DNA of 54,109 nt. Source: Hondaea fermentalgiana. Taxonomy: Eukaryota; Sar; Bigyra; Thraustochytrida; Thraustochytriidae. Each line of letters opens with the position of its first letter. Positions within the stretch are counted from its first letter, which is position 1. Below, in pieces: positions 10,031 to 20,267 of this stretch. A program made the position numbers and the translations under genes. The stretch lies in NCBI GenBank assembly GCA_014084085.1, contig NPFB01000043.1, forward strand, positions 2,092 through 56,200. Reading direction: 5' to 3'. The notes beneath the pieces were generated by a model. It did not search any database and had not been told where the DNA came from. It saw only the letters and a list, made by a program, of their open reading frames with translations.

Positions 10031-12271
10031 ATCTGCAACCCAATCCAAACTTCCAAGGGAACCGACACTTGTCATCCCAGACTTGAGGCAATGTCTTTCG
10101 CTCTCTCTTGCTCTTTTGCGGGACGAGAAGGGCAGGATGATTTGCACTTCTCTCTATATCACCCCCATATTTTGTCCCGCGATCTCAATCGTCTGCCCAG
10201 TTGTTTTCCGCCTCGTTGCGCTTCTTCTCGTTCGGCTCTTTTCCTTTCATGCGTGTCCCAACCGACCGTCACCTGACCAAAACCAGAGAAAATCACCGTC
10301 GAAACGACCGTTCATACTCTTTTTTTTTCTTTACTTTTCTCATACGGTGGACCAACTTCTCGTGCCGATTTCGCCACGGAATGCAGAAAGCTAAGGGAAA
10401 AAATTAAAGGCTTTGGAATTCATCTGCAGCAAAACCAATCTTTTGTCTTATTTTTTACGTTTCATTTGTACACATCATCCTTAGCTCGTCTTCAGCAATC
10501 CAAGGCCCCCACGATGAAGTTTTGCGCGCTTTTCGAGCCTGCGATAGCAGTAGTTGCAAGATATCATGCAAGAAGGTAAAAAAATCAAGTTTTCCTGTAT
10601 TGGACCACAATAATGACGTCGACCTTCCCAAAGACCTGATGTCGGGCGGAAAGTTGCTCTGAGAGAGACAAATTACCGATGATGAATATCGAAGGGGCAT
10701 GATGCCGTGGGAACGCGCGGAGTTGAGGGCCAGCAAAAGGCCGCGCTATAAGTCCGCGCCGAGCTTGGTCCGCGCCCGAAATAGTATTAGTACAATCATA
10801 AACCTACTTTGTAAAGTTAAACCACGGTTGCGACTACTGAGCCGAAAGACGAGGCAGCGACCAAAAGTCGATGCCAGAAGCCGGCAGAATAAAAACCTAT
10901 CCAACTGCACCAAAACATTGAAACTAACTTCGAACAGCAGCGTGAGAAGCTTTCAACCTACTTCCCCGTTTCGTGCTAGCTACGAAGCGGAATTTCTTCT
11001 GCGTAAAATGAAATAAACGATCTCTGAGGAATTACCGTCAACAATCTTTCGATAGCATCAGCAGCATCAGTACCAGTAGTACTGGACCTACTAAACCTTG
11101 GAAGAGGTTGACGTACCAGTAAAGACGCACTCAAAGTCAACCGAAAAATATCGAGCCTTTAAAAAGTTGAATCCTGGATAAAGGTGCCAAGGGGAAATTT
11201 TTTCAGCATGTCCGCAGAATCCCATCTCAGTCTGTCGAAAACGACTCAGAAGTGGACCTGCTGAACTCTTAAAGATGAGCAGCATTTGCAGGTCAGCTTG
11301 TTGTCAATGCAGCCATCCTTTACCACCATCAATCTGTTGGGAGTCAGATCACCAATTTGAAAAGGCTTTCGAGCACAAGCCAATCGTCTGCCATCTAGCC
11401 ATTCGTGCGTCTACATTCTCTGCAGAGGTATGTGGACCCACAGCTACAGGTTGGCCGGCCCGAAGCCCTCGCTCAGTCTGACACCAGCTTCAATCAACAC
11501 GTTGCGCATCTTCTGAAATTGATCGTGCACATGTCTGAAATTGATCGTGCACATGCGAAGGATATACGTTCTCAGTGGCCACGTTGAGCGCCGAAAGTGC
11601 ATGGATTCCTTAACGAAGGGCAAGCGTCGCTCAAACATCTTTCTATTACGCTCAGGCCTCCAGCGTTCGTTAAACAAGGTGCCAACAAGGGTAGAGCAAA
11701 GCCCCAGCAAGCAACGTGCATTAGGTGCTTTATACTGGCCACTACATGCTGCAGTATCTGCCACTGCACGTGCACCCCTCAAAGGGGGCGCGCAAGCGTT
11801 GCCTTGAAAAGTTCCATGCGCAGAAATGACTGACTGTGAATGTATGGGCTCATAAGAAGGCAAAAAGGCGAACGGTCAGCACTACAGTTTCAAGGGTGAG
11901 TAGCTCAAAGGACGAGGACGAGAGCAGCCCAAGCTCTGCTGCAAGTTTCGACTCGAGCCCACGCTCTCTCACTTCGCCTTCGGAGTCAGAGGCCTGGGAA
12001 AAAGTCATTTTGCATTTTTCAGCCATTTTCAGATGTTCATTTGTTTTTCAAGACTCGAGCGACTTGAGCAAAAAAAAACTTTTTCGGAAAGTTGTCAACG
12101 GCCGGGCGCAGCCCAACGCGCGCAGCACCAGTTCCACAAACGCAGGAGACGTAAAGCTGGGCGGGACGGGTCTGCCCGCGGCGTTGCCAAGACTGCAGAG
12201 AGGAGCGGACTCGAAGAGGGCTCCGGATCATAATACCAACAACGATAGGCACGACCCCTGAAAAAGGCAGC
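10031..12271. other. Intergenic, more AT-rich; no recognisable gene
   Basis: Base composition falls compared with the flanks, especially from about 10400 to 11870. Small open frames on both strands show no recognisable family. A 22-bp direct tandem duplication lies at 11512-11555. An open frame of about 141 codons (11836-12261), lacking an ATG at its start, ends just before the TBCD start and is most likely its 5' untranslated sequence. A GTGAGT at about 11896 may be a donor in that leader, but no paired acceptor could be assigned. Confidence 0.5.
11512..11555. repeat. Perfect 22-bp tandem duplication
   Basis: The unit TCTGAAATTGATCGTGCACA plus TG occurs twice head to tail (11512-11533 and 11534-11555) with no mismatch. 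This indicates a recent duplication in intergenic DNA. Confidence 0.9.
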
Positions 12272-15200
12272 ATGGCCATGAACGTGGTGCAGTCAGAGAA
12301 CGACCACTTCCTGGACAAGGACGAGTGTCTGGCGCTTCTCGACAAAGTCTGTGCGTCTGTGGAGGTCGGTCACCGCCTCAAAGATGCCCCACCGTCTCCC
12401 GCCGGCAGCGGCAGTGGACCCGGGGCCCAAGGTGCCGAGACGCTCGCCGAGGCCGAGCGCGCCTTGGACGGCGTGCAAAAGATTCTCGAAAAATACCAAG
12501 AACAAGCTCATCTGCTCGACCGACACCTCGAAGATCTCGTCACACGTATTATGGATGCCGTCAAGCACGTTCTCAGGCTTCGCGAGGCCGACGAAGAGGC
12601 CCGCCCCTCGCGCGGAGAGGACAGCGCCGTGAACTCCTTTCCATTTCAGGTCTACCGTAACGCCGGCCTCCAGCTCGTGCTCAAGGCCCTCTACCTTCTT
12701 TGCAAGGTGCGCGGTTATAAGGCCGTCGTTAAGCAGCTACCCCACGAGGTTGCCGACCTCGAGCCCACGCTCTGGTTGCTCCAGTGCCAGGATGCCAAGG
12801 ACTACACCACCTGGGAGACACGCTACTCGCTTCTCCTTTGGCTGAGTATGCTGGTCCTCATCCCCTTTGATCTCGAGACGGTCGACTCTTCACTCGCCGC
12901 CGGGACCACGGGCGCATCGCAGAGCTCGCTTGTTGCCACTGTCACAGACTTGTGCAAGGCCTTTCTCAATGACTCGGGCGCGACGCGCGAGGCCGCTGCC
13001 ATTTGCCTCGCACGCCTGCTCACCCGTCCAGACATGGAGAGTGTCCACCTTGAGGGTTTTCTCAACTGGGCTGCCGACACCCTCGAGGATGTCAGCGATC
13101 GTCGTGAGGGCGGTGAATCGCGAAGTGAGGACCCCTTTCTTATCACCGGTATCTTCCACGCTCTTGTCGAGATTTTCAAGCATGGTCACCGCGAGAAGCT
13201 TCTCTCGCACATCCCAGTCATCTTTAGTCGCGTTCTTCGCATTTCCAATCGCGACGGCCAGGTCAGTTCTCTCGAGCGAAAGCTGACAGTCAAGCTCGTG
13301 CAGCGCGCCGGCCTCAACTTTTTGCCCCCGCGCGTTGTCAAGTGGCGCTACCAACGTGGCCAACGTTCGCTGCTACAAAATCTTGCCAAAAGTGCGCCCG
13401 CCGCGGATGCCGATGGTTCCCACGAGCACGAGCACAATGAAGATCTCGAAGAAGATGAAGACGACGCCGACATTCCTGAGGAGGTGGAAGACGTCGTCGA
13501 AAAGCTCTTGAGCGGTCTTCGCGACAGAGACACCATCGTACGCTGGTCGGCTGCCAAGGGTATCGGCCGCGTGACGAGCCGTTTGCCTGAGTCGCACGCT
13601 GACGACGTCGTTGCCTTTGTGCTCGAGCTCTTTGACGCGTCTGAAGGCGACGCTGCCTGGCACGGTGGCTGTCTCGCTCTCGCTGAGCTCGCTCGCAGAG
13701 GCTTGCTCCTGCCCAAACGACTCGGCGCCGTTGTTCCTTTTGTGGTCCAAGCTCTCATTTACGATGTGCGGCGTGGCCACAACTCGGTCGGTGCCAACGT
13801 CCGCGACGCCGCTTGCTACGTATGCTGGGCCTTTGCTCGCGCCTACGAACCCGCCGTCATGGCCCCGCATGTGTCCGAGCTCTGCCCGCAAATGATGGTC
13901 ACAGCTGTCTTCGACAGAGAGGTCAACTGCCGCCGCGCCGCCTCAGCTGCCTTCCAAGAAAATGTCGGTCGTCAGGGCCATGACAACTTTCCCCACGGCA
14001 TTGAGATTCTCACGGCAGCAGACTACTTTACGCTTGGCATTCGCAAGAACGCCTACCTTGAAATCGCCCCCTTTGTCGCTCGATTTGATGTCTATCGACG
14101 CCCGCTCATCGAGCACCTTGTCAACTACAAGCTTTCTCATTGGGACCTCCAGCTTCGCATGCTCAGCGCTGATGCCCTGCATGTCCTCACGGCGAGTGAT
14201 CCGACCTTCATGGCCGAGACCGTCTTGCGTGACCTCCTGCCCAAGACGCTCAGTCCCGATGTGCTGGTGCGTCACGGCGCCACCCTTGCCGTCTCTACTA
14301 TCGTGGCCGCCCTCGCCAAGGTACCCTACCGTCTTTCCGACGAAATGCGCGCAGATGTACGCAACACCGTCATGCGCATCGAAAAAGGCCGCTGGTACCG
14401 CGGTCGTGGCGGTGAGTGGATCCGCGTGGCTGCCTGCAAGCTTATCGAAGCCATGGCCCGCGCGGGCCATCAGCTTTCGCGCCGCGCACAGATTCGTCTG
14501 CTGGAATCTGTCGAGGAGTCCTTGAAACATCCCAAAGATGAGGTCAAAGAGGCCGCAGTCGCCGCGCTTGCTGCTCTTGCAGACGAGTACTTTGGTCCCG
14601 ATGCAAATGCCGAAGATGGCGCCGACGCCTTATACGAGGTCGCTAATGCCGCGGACTTCTCGGCGGCAGCAAGTCGCATCTCTCGGCCTCTACTACCGCA
14701 AATGCTTCCTCCAGTGGCGGCAGACGTCACTGACCGTCTCGTCGCCCGCTACTGCCAGAGTCTCGAGACCCCGGACCCCAACCCAGCCGTGCGTCGTGGA
14801 TGCGCGCTTGCGCTTGGCGTTCTGCCTGCACGAATGCTTGGTGCCGACCGCGCCGTTTTGGAGCGCGTGGTCAAATGTCTCGCAGCCGCTACTCGTCTCG
14901 AAGATGACCCTGACCTTCGCGACGCCGAGACGCGCCGAAATGCTGTCATTTCTCTCGCCAAGCTTGCCTCAACCGTTGGCGTGACAGTCGCTGGCGCTGA
15001 AAAGGTGCTCTGTACCGCCACGCTCGACAAGGAGCTCTTCACCATCGTTATCGACGCGCTTCTTGGGGCTTGCGAGGACTACGAGACCGACAACCGCGGC
15101 GACGTTGGCTCCTGGGTGCGCGTCGTGGCCATCAAGGGCCTTGTGACAACCATCAGGGCCGTGCGTACGTTCCCTCAGCGTGCCCTCGAGGCAGCACGCG

Positions 15201-16696
15201 CTGTGCAGGATGACCAAGCGGAAATCATCGCCTCCGTCGGGGACATGGGGCGTGTGCGTGTGTTGCGCTACTGTGCAGACGGCGCGGCCGCCTGGGTGGA
15301 AACGCTCGAGCCATCCGGTCGGGCGGTCAAGCTCCCTGCAGGCGACCTGAAAACCGTGGAGAGCAACGAGCGCTTCTCCGTGCCTTCCGAGGACGAACGC
15401 AGCGCGATCTTCCTCCCAGACGCCGGAGCCCGTGCCATTCAGAGCGTCATGCGCCAGGAACCAATCGCAGATCTCGGTAACTATTATCCGAGCGCATACA
15501 GCCGCCTATTGGACGAGCCAAGCACGGCGCGCATTGTTTGCGCCATCATCAAGCAGCTTTGCGAGAAGATGGGCCAGGTTCGCGAAAGTGCGGGCGAAGC
15601 ACTTGTTGAGATTCTCAAGGATGCCGACAGCCCCGCCCAAGGAATTCCTCTTGCTGTCTCTCATGTGGATGTTTTGCGTGAAATCTTTGACCAGAAAAGC
15701 TCTTCTGAAGAGACGAACTGGAAGGTGGAATCCTACACCTTTCCGCGTGTCTCGCAGGTGCTCGCACTCAGCGACTATGTAAACGCTGCGCTCTCCGGCC
15801 TGGTGCTCAGTGTTGGTGATCTCACCGAAAGTGTGAGCAGCAACGCAGCTGACGCTCTCCTCGACTGGTGCAAAGCCCAAAAGGCAAGAGAGAACTACAC
15901 ACAGCTGACTCTCATCGCCAAGGCACTTGTGCGCATTATAGAGGACAATGGGCGCGTCGACCGCGTTGTCGTTCCTGCACTCAAGGCCCTTGATTTGCTT
16001 TTGGCTGCCGAAGTATTTAACTTTCCTCGGCACCCGCGTCTTTCGTGGCTTTTGCAAACTCACGATGTCATCAAGCAAGAGATCAAGGGCGCGGCCAACG
16101 TGTCGAAGCTCGTCAACTGCAGTCGGGTTCTCTTTCACCTTGCTTCCTTCGAGGGACCGATTCGTCCCGTGGCTTTATCCTCGGTGCTTATTCTCTTGGG
16201 TCACAAGTTTCCACTTGTTCGCATGAGCTGCGCCAAGGACTTTAACATGTGGGCGCTTGCCATGGATGGCACGGCAATCTGTGGTCCTGGCAATGATGCT
16301 GAAGCTGTGCTTTCTGCTCCCGTCCCGGAGGCGAACCCGAGCAATGAGGGTGACAGCGATTTCTTGGGCTTTTTGCGTCAGCAAAATGTAATGTATGAGC
16401 AGGAGCTGGCTGATCGTCCCGATGCCTTTCGTCCGGCCCTGTCTCCGGACTTTGACCCGGAGCAAGCCTTTGAGGACGCTCAGGACCTCATTGCGGAGAC
16501 GCGCTGGGACACCATCCCTGTGCGTCGTGCCCGCGAGCAGCGCGACAAACTCTATGAGCTCCTTCGTGTGCAAAAACCAGAGGGTCGCAAGACGGCCGCC
16601 TCTGCGGAAGTAGATAGCGCACCAGCACCTCCAGCTCCTACCGAGGAAGAGGATAGTTATGCGACTCTCATTCACAACACCCAGATGGGTTACTAA
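12272..16696 (+). CDS. TBCD: Tubulin-folding cofactor D
   Basis: A single uninterrupted frame encodes 1474 residues, longer than the roughly 1190 of animal cofactor D. The family signature is strong and in order: KGIGRVTSRLPESHADDVV (about residue 429), AWHGGCLALAELARRGLLLP (about 461), VGANVRDAACYVCWAFARAY (about 507), NCRRAASAAFQENVGRQG (about 551) and FPHGIEILTAADYF (about 575). Almost the whole chain looks like HEAT-type helical repeats. Cofactor D captures beta-tubulin after CCT, joins cofactors E and C in alpha/beta-tubulin heterodimer assembly, and acts with ARL2 in the cytosol. A Glu/Asp-rich insertion lies near residues 385-405. At about 983-1032 there is a beta-rich insertion (VGDMGRVRVLRY and on to KLPAGDL) that I do not expect in the family. 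The ATG at 12272 is used because it opens the conserved N terminus; a stop closes the upstream frame. Confidence 0.96.
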   Translation: MAMNVVQSENDHFLDKDECLALLDKVCASVEVGHRLKDAPPSPAGSGSGPGAQGAETLAEAERALDGVQKILEKYQEQAHLLDRHLEDLVTRIMDAVKHVLRLREADEEARPSRGEDSAVNSFPFQVYRNAGLQLVLKALYLLCKVRGYKAVVKQLPHEVADLEPTLWLLQCQDAKDYTTWETRYSLLLWLSMLVLIPFDLETVDSSLAAGTTGASQSSLVATVTDLCKAFLNDSGATREAAAICLARLLTRPDMESVHLEGFLNWAADTLEDVSDRREGGESRSEDPFLITGIFHALVEIFKHGHREKLLSHIPVIFSRVLRISNRDGQVSSLERKLTVKLVQRAGLNFLPPRVVKWRYQRGQRSLLQNLAKSAPAADADGSHEHEHNEDLEEDEDDADIPEEVEDVVEKLLSGLRDRDTIVRWSAAKGIGRVTSRLPESHADDVVAFVLELFDASEGDAAWHGGCLALAELARRGLLLPKRLGAVVPFVVQALIYDVRRGHNSVGANVRDAACYVCWAFARAYEPAVMAPHVSELCPQMMVTAVFDREVNCRRAASAAFQENVGRQGHDNFPHGIEILTAADYFTLGIRKNAYLEIAPFVARFDVYRRPLIEHLVNYKLSHWDLQLRMLSADALHVLTASDPTFMAETVLRDLLPKTLSPDVLVRHGATLAVSTIVAALAKVPYRLSDEMRADVRNTVMRIEKGRWYRGRGGEWIRVAACKLIEAMARAGHQLSRRAQIRLLESVEESLKHPKDEVKEAAVAALAALADEYFGPDANAEDGADALYEVANAADFSAAASRISRPLLPQMLPPVAADVTDRLVARYCQSLETPDPNPAVRRGCALALGVLPARMLGADRAVLERVVKCLAAATRLEDDPDLRDAETRRNAVISLAKLASTVGVTVAGAEKVLCTATLDKELFTIVIDALLGACEDYETDNRGDVGSWVRVVAIKGLVTTIRAVRTFPQRALEAARAVQDDQAEIIASVGDMGRVRVLRYCADGAAAWVETLEPSGRAVKLPAGDLKTVESNERFSVPSEDERSAIFLPDAGARAIQSVMRQEPIADLGNYYPSAYSRLLDEPSTARIVCAIIKQLCEKMGQVRESAGEALVEILKDADSPAQGIPLAVSHVDVLREIFDQKSSSEETNWKVESYTFPRVSQVLALSDYVNAALSGLVLSVGDLTESVSSNAADALLDWCKAQKARENYTQLTLIAKALVRIIEDNGRVDRVVVPALKALDLLLAAEVFNFPRHPRLSWLLQTHDVIKQEIKGAANVSKLVNCSRVLFHLASFEGPIRPVALSSVLILLGHKFPLVRMSCAKDFNMWALAMDGTAICGPGNDAEAVLSAPVPEANPSNEGDSDFLGFLRQQNVMYEQELADRPDAFRPALSPDFDPEQAFEDAQDLIAETRWDTIPVRRAREQRDKLYELLRVQKPEGRKTAASAEVDSAPAPPAPTEEEDSYATLIHNTQMGY

Positions 16697-17228
16697 GTTA
16701 GGTGTAGTGTGAGGCCGGCTGCCAAATGCGGTTGGTCGGTGCGCAAAAGAAAAACAGCCTCGACAGAGTCATTTCGCAGTATATACAAGGTCAGAGCGCA
16801 CTTGGCGCCATCTTATCATCATCATTATCATCAACTTCATCTTTTTCATCACCCTTTTCATTTTCTCCTTTTTTCTCGAGGCGCATCGTTTCGCTTCAGT
16901 TTTTTTGGTGGAAATGGCACAGCGCGACCCAGCGTAGCCGAGAGCAACGTCAAAAAGAACGTATGCCATTCGACGCGCAGCTGGCTTGTTCACCATTTTC
17001 GTCCTCCTCCTCCTCATCATCATCACCACCACTCCTATTACTCCTTCGTTTTCGATGGAACGTTCGTTGTGTCGCTTTAGTTTGTAACTTTTGTTTATAA
17101 AATTTGTGTAGCGCAGCCGAGCGCAACGTGAGCGCAACGTGAGCGTACGTCTCTCGACGCGCAATGAGCCAGTCCGTCAAATGCTGCTGCAGAAGCAAGT
17201 GAGCAAGCAAGTGATACGTGTGCGTGGG
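16697..17228. other. Convergent 3' intergenic region with a duplicated element
   Basis: It lies between the stops of TBCD and the Enhancer-of-polycomb gene. It contains CAT/TTC-rich simple sequence (about 16812-16875 and 16998-17042) and two diverged copies of a 50-bp element at 16931-16980 and 17110-17162. No gene is seen. Confidence 0.6.
16931..17162. repeat. Pair of diverged direct repeats about 180 bp apart
   Basis: Copy one begins AGCGTAGCCGAGAGCAACGT and ends TCGACGCGCA at 16980. Copy two begins AGCGCAGCCGAGCGCAACGT at 17110 and ends TCGACGCGCA at 17158. The second copy also holds an internal duplication of the 11-mer GCGCAACGTGA. They lie where the 3' ends of two convergent genes meet. 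Confidence 0.65.
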
Positions 17229-19324
17229 TTACTGGAGAAGAAATCTAAATTTGGCCTCGCGAATTGTCTGAACCCGATCCTTGGTTGCCATGGCCTCGAG
17301 ACGCGCAGACTCTTCTGGGTCAGGTCTGAGTGGGGCGCTTACGTACGGGTACTCAATCACCTCAATTTCTTCATCCTCGCTGTCTTCGCGAGCATAAATG
17401 GACTGAAGCTTGGTCCTTGCATGCGCAGAAAGCGTCACGGGCCTAGCGCTGCGGTCGAGACCGGCGCCATACATACTACGAGGTTTGCTCGGGTCGAGAA
17501 AATCTTGTCCGCTCTGAAGCGGCGATCGGCCAACATATTCGTCGCAAATTTGCTGCTTGCGCGCCTGGAAGTAAGCCTGCGTCCCAGTCCCGCCGACGCC
17601 CCCCTGCGTCTCAGCAACAGGAATACGATCCATGAGTATGCGCCCACCGCGTCCAATGCGACCCCTGCATCGGTAGCGCTGGCGCTCCTTATAGACGGAG
17701 CGCTGGGCCTTGAGTGGCGGCGCGAGGTTGTGATAATACAGTTTGCGTGGGTACTCGTGTTCCACTGTAGGATCTAGCGACGGTGCGCCGCTTGACGAAG
17801 AATTCTGAAGCTGACGACGCTGAAATTCAATCAAGCTCTGGTTGGGCGGAGGCCACGTCGGCACCGCCGGGTGCATAACTTCAAAGTCTTGCGTCGCATA
17901 GTGAGCAAAGTTCTCGATTGACCGTAAAAAGATGGGAGGCTTGCTCGGTTTCTTGGGGCGAGGCGGCGGCATGGCGCCTGCAGCCCCAGGAGCTCCTCCC
18001 GGGACCCCAGTGTCGGCCCCGGAAGATCCTGCCCCCCCCGCGGCCAAAGATCCAGGATCTACGACGCCACCCGGAGCAAGTCCGGCAGCTGCCGGTGCTG
18101 TGGCACCGGTGGCGCTGGTGGGCTGCTGGCCGTCGTTGACACCGGTTTTGATCTTCTTCTTCTTCTTCTTCTTTACCGTGGTCGCGTCGGCAGCCAACGG
18201 GTTTATTGCGGCCCCGCCCATCTCTGCACCTGGTGTTGCGGTGGCACCAGCGGCAAGAATAGCCTCCTCCAGAGCACGTTTCTTGCCGGCCTTTTTGGTC
18301 TTCTTTTTCTTTTTGCGCGCATCGGCATCGTTTTCAAGTAGGCTCACATCAATGCTACCACCTGCCTCGGAGGGTCCCCGTTCTAAGACGGAGGGCGTTG
18401 GCGTGCCGACGCTGGACGCAGTGGGTGCTGGGTAGATCGAAAAGATGGCCTCGTACTCCTCCGGAATGAGGGGGCCAACGCGGATCTCTGCCGGTGCCAA
18501 GGACTCGCGTGGCGGTGCACGACCTGAACCATATACAATATCATCCAGGTTCTGCTCGAATTCATCTTGTAGGAGATCAGCCTCGATTTCACGCAGATGC
18601 TCGCGCCTCCGTACAAGATCTAACAAGCACCGCATCATCTCAAAGTCGTTCTTGAGCTGCAGCATCTTCTCGTATGAGTCCATGTTGTTCTGCCGCTTCT
18701 TTCGCAGCCGATATCGCTCCTTTTCGAGAGGCCGAAAGGTCAAGTTGGGACTCGAGTCGTCTGCCGCTGTGGCGGGCCAGAAGCGTCGAAGAAGCGGTTT
18801 GCGCAACTTTTGTCTTCTTTGAAACCACCACGCATAGACATCCTGGACCACGGTGTTTTCTTTGCTGCGAAGGTTGAGATCCATGTACTTTTGAACAATT
18901 TGCATGGCAATGTCAACGCCGATAGGGAACTCGCGACCTGTACGCCGCTCGAAAAGGTCGATCATGCGTTCCAGGTCATCTTCAGAAAGCGGAAAAGGTC
19001 CGTCTGGTTTGAACTTGGGGTGCGAGCGCAACCACTCCTCGTCCTCGAGGGAGAGCTCGTACTCTACGGGACCTGAGAAATTATGATCGTCGATGTGGTC
19101 TGGGCGATAACGCACATATGCGTTGTTCGGGCGAAATGTGCCTGGAACGACCTTGTCGAACGAGGCGACACGTTGCGTTTCGGGCACAGGAAGATTAAAC
19201 GTAGCTTTCTTTTGTTTCTTGGGCCCTTGTTGCTCGAGGTTGAACTGCTCCGTCTATGCTCGTATTGCATTCAGGTTCAGGTTTCCACCAGTTAGTACAC
19301 GATGCTCAAAATTCACGACGTTTG

Positions 19325-19359
<35 letters not shown>

Positions 19360-19781
19360 TTTCCCTTTTTCTCTTCTCTTCTCTCTCAGCCTTTGGCTGC
19401 CATTTTCTCCCCGTTCCCCTGCAGGTCACTTACCAGCGTGCCCGGTACAACGTGCGGCTCTCCGTTAGGCCCCTTATTGTCGCCCTTGGAGGCGTCGACC
19501 TTAACCGTCTCGGGCTTGTCGTCCTTCTCCTTGGGCTTGTCTTCTGCCGGGGCGTCTTTTTCCGCGGCAGGGGATTTCTCCTTGGACTTGTCCGCCGCGC
19601 TCGCCGCGGCCGCCGCTGCAGCCGCAGGCACAGGCGGCGTGGGCGTGGGCGTGGGCGTGGGCGTCGCCACGCCGTCGTCGTCCTCGTCGATGGCCTCAAA
19701 CTGCGCTGCATCGCGCACCACTTGCAGCTGCTTGTACACCTCTAGCGGCCGCGGCCGGAACCCCGGCCGCCGCTGCGACAT
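17229..19781 (-). CDS. EPL1: Enhancer-of-polycomb-like protein (two exons)
   Basis: I read this as complement(join(17229..19253,19434..19781)), 790 residues. Exon 1 starts at ATG 19781 with MSQRRPGFRPRPLEVYKQLQ, matching the FRARPLD opening of EPC/EPL1 proteins, and is followed by a Thr-Pro and Ala/Lys/Glu-rich stretch. Exon 2 carries the EPC domain: FNLPVPETQRV, VRYRPDH, VEYELSLEDEEWL, the YAWWFQRRQKLRKPLLRRFW segment and FRPLEKERYRLRKKRQNN with a following helix. Near the C-terminal third RGRIGRGGRILMDR matches another family motif. The protein is the scaffold that holds the MYST acetyltransferase subunits in NuA4/Piccolo-type complexes, acting in the nucleus on histones H4 and H2A. Poly-Lys runs (bases 18154-18172 and about 18295-18317) may be nuclear localisation signals. 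The intron junction keeps phase 0. Certainty is high for the family and good for the intron. Confidence 0.93.
19254..19433 (-). other. Spliceosomal intron of the Enhancer-of-polycomb gene
   Basis: Read on the minus strand, the 180-base intron begins GTAAGT directly after the CTG codon ending exon 1. It has a perfect TACTAAC branch site about 45 bases before a TAG acceptor at 19254-19256. It joins codons in phase 0. It interrupts the two halves of the conserved N-terminal EPC region, and exon 2's frame has a stop just upstream of the acceptor. A (GAAA)n run, TTTC on the plus strand at about 19325-19361, lies inside it. Confidence 0.9.
19325..19361. repeat. (TTTC)n microsatellite inside an intron
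   Basis: About nine perfect TTTC units on the plus strand lie within the intron of the Enhancer-of-polycomb gene. It is purine-rich on the transcribed RNA, upstream of the branch site. Confidence 0.9.
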
Positions 19782-20267
19782 CGTGCGCCCGCGCCCGCGC
19801 GCGCGCGCGCCTCTCGCGCCGCACGCGCCGCACGCGCTGCACGCGAGGCCGAATCGGGCTCTATCCAAAGGATCGTTTTTCCTTTTGCGCCACTTGCGCT
19901 GCGCCGCTTCATTTGCAACCGTGGCTTTTCCATTTACAGATGCAAACCTTGCACTTGCAGAGTCTGACTGATTGGGATGGGTTTCCTTTTTTCCCTCGGC
20001 CAAGCAACGTGCCGATGCTGCCCACTGCGATCTCGCGACGAGCAGGGGAAGGTGACCGACCGAAGGTCGGTCGATGGAGACCTTAGTACACTTGTGATTT
20101 GTCGAATCGTTCTTTTTCTACTAAAAGATGTCTGCATTCAACAAAAGTCACTGACCGGGAATAAAGGGGCATCTTATGTGAGAACAAGAGCCGTCATACA
20201 GACCGTCTCTTCTACCTTGATTGATTGTCGTGCCTTTTGTGTATTTGTCAAACTTATAATTCTAGGC
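19782..20267. other. Intergenic, 5' side of EPL1 and 3' side of Crinkler-like gene
   Basis: It contains an alternating (GC)n run at about 19795-19809 in the probable EPL1 leader. An open minus-strand frame upstream of 19781 continues to 20003 but has no ATG before the one used. I see no gene. Confidence 0.55.

Noticed and set aside
10455..11863. Small open frames on both strands as a transposon remnant
   Set aside because: No transposase or reverse transcriptase motif, no terminal inverted repeats or target-site duplications were seen.
11836..12261. 141-codon open frame ending ten bases before TBCD
   Set aside because: It lacks an ATG start, is Ser-rich without a domain, and most likely is 5' untranslated sequence.
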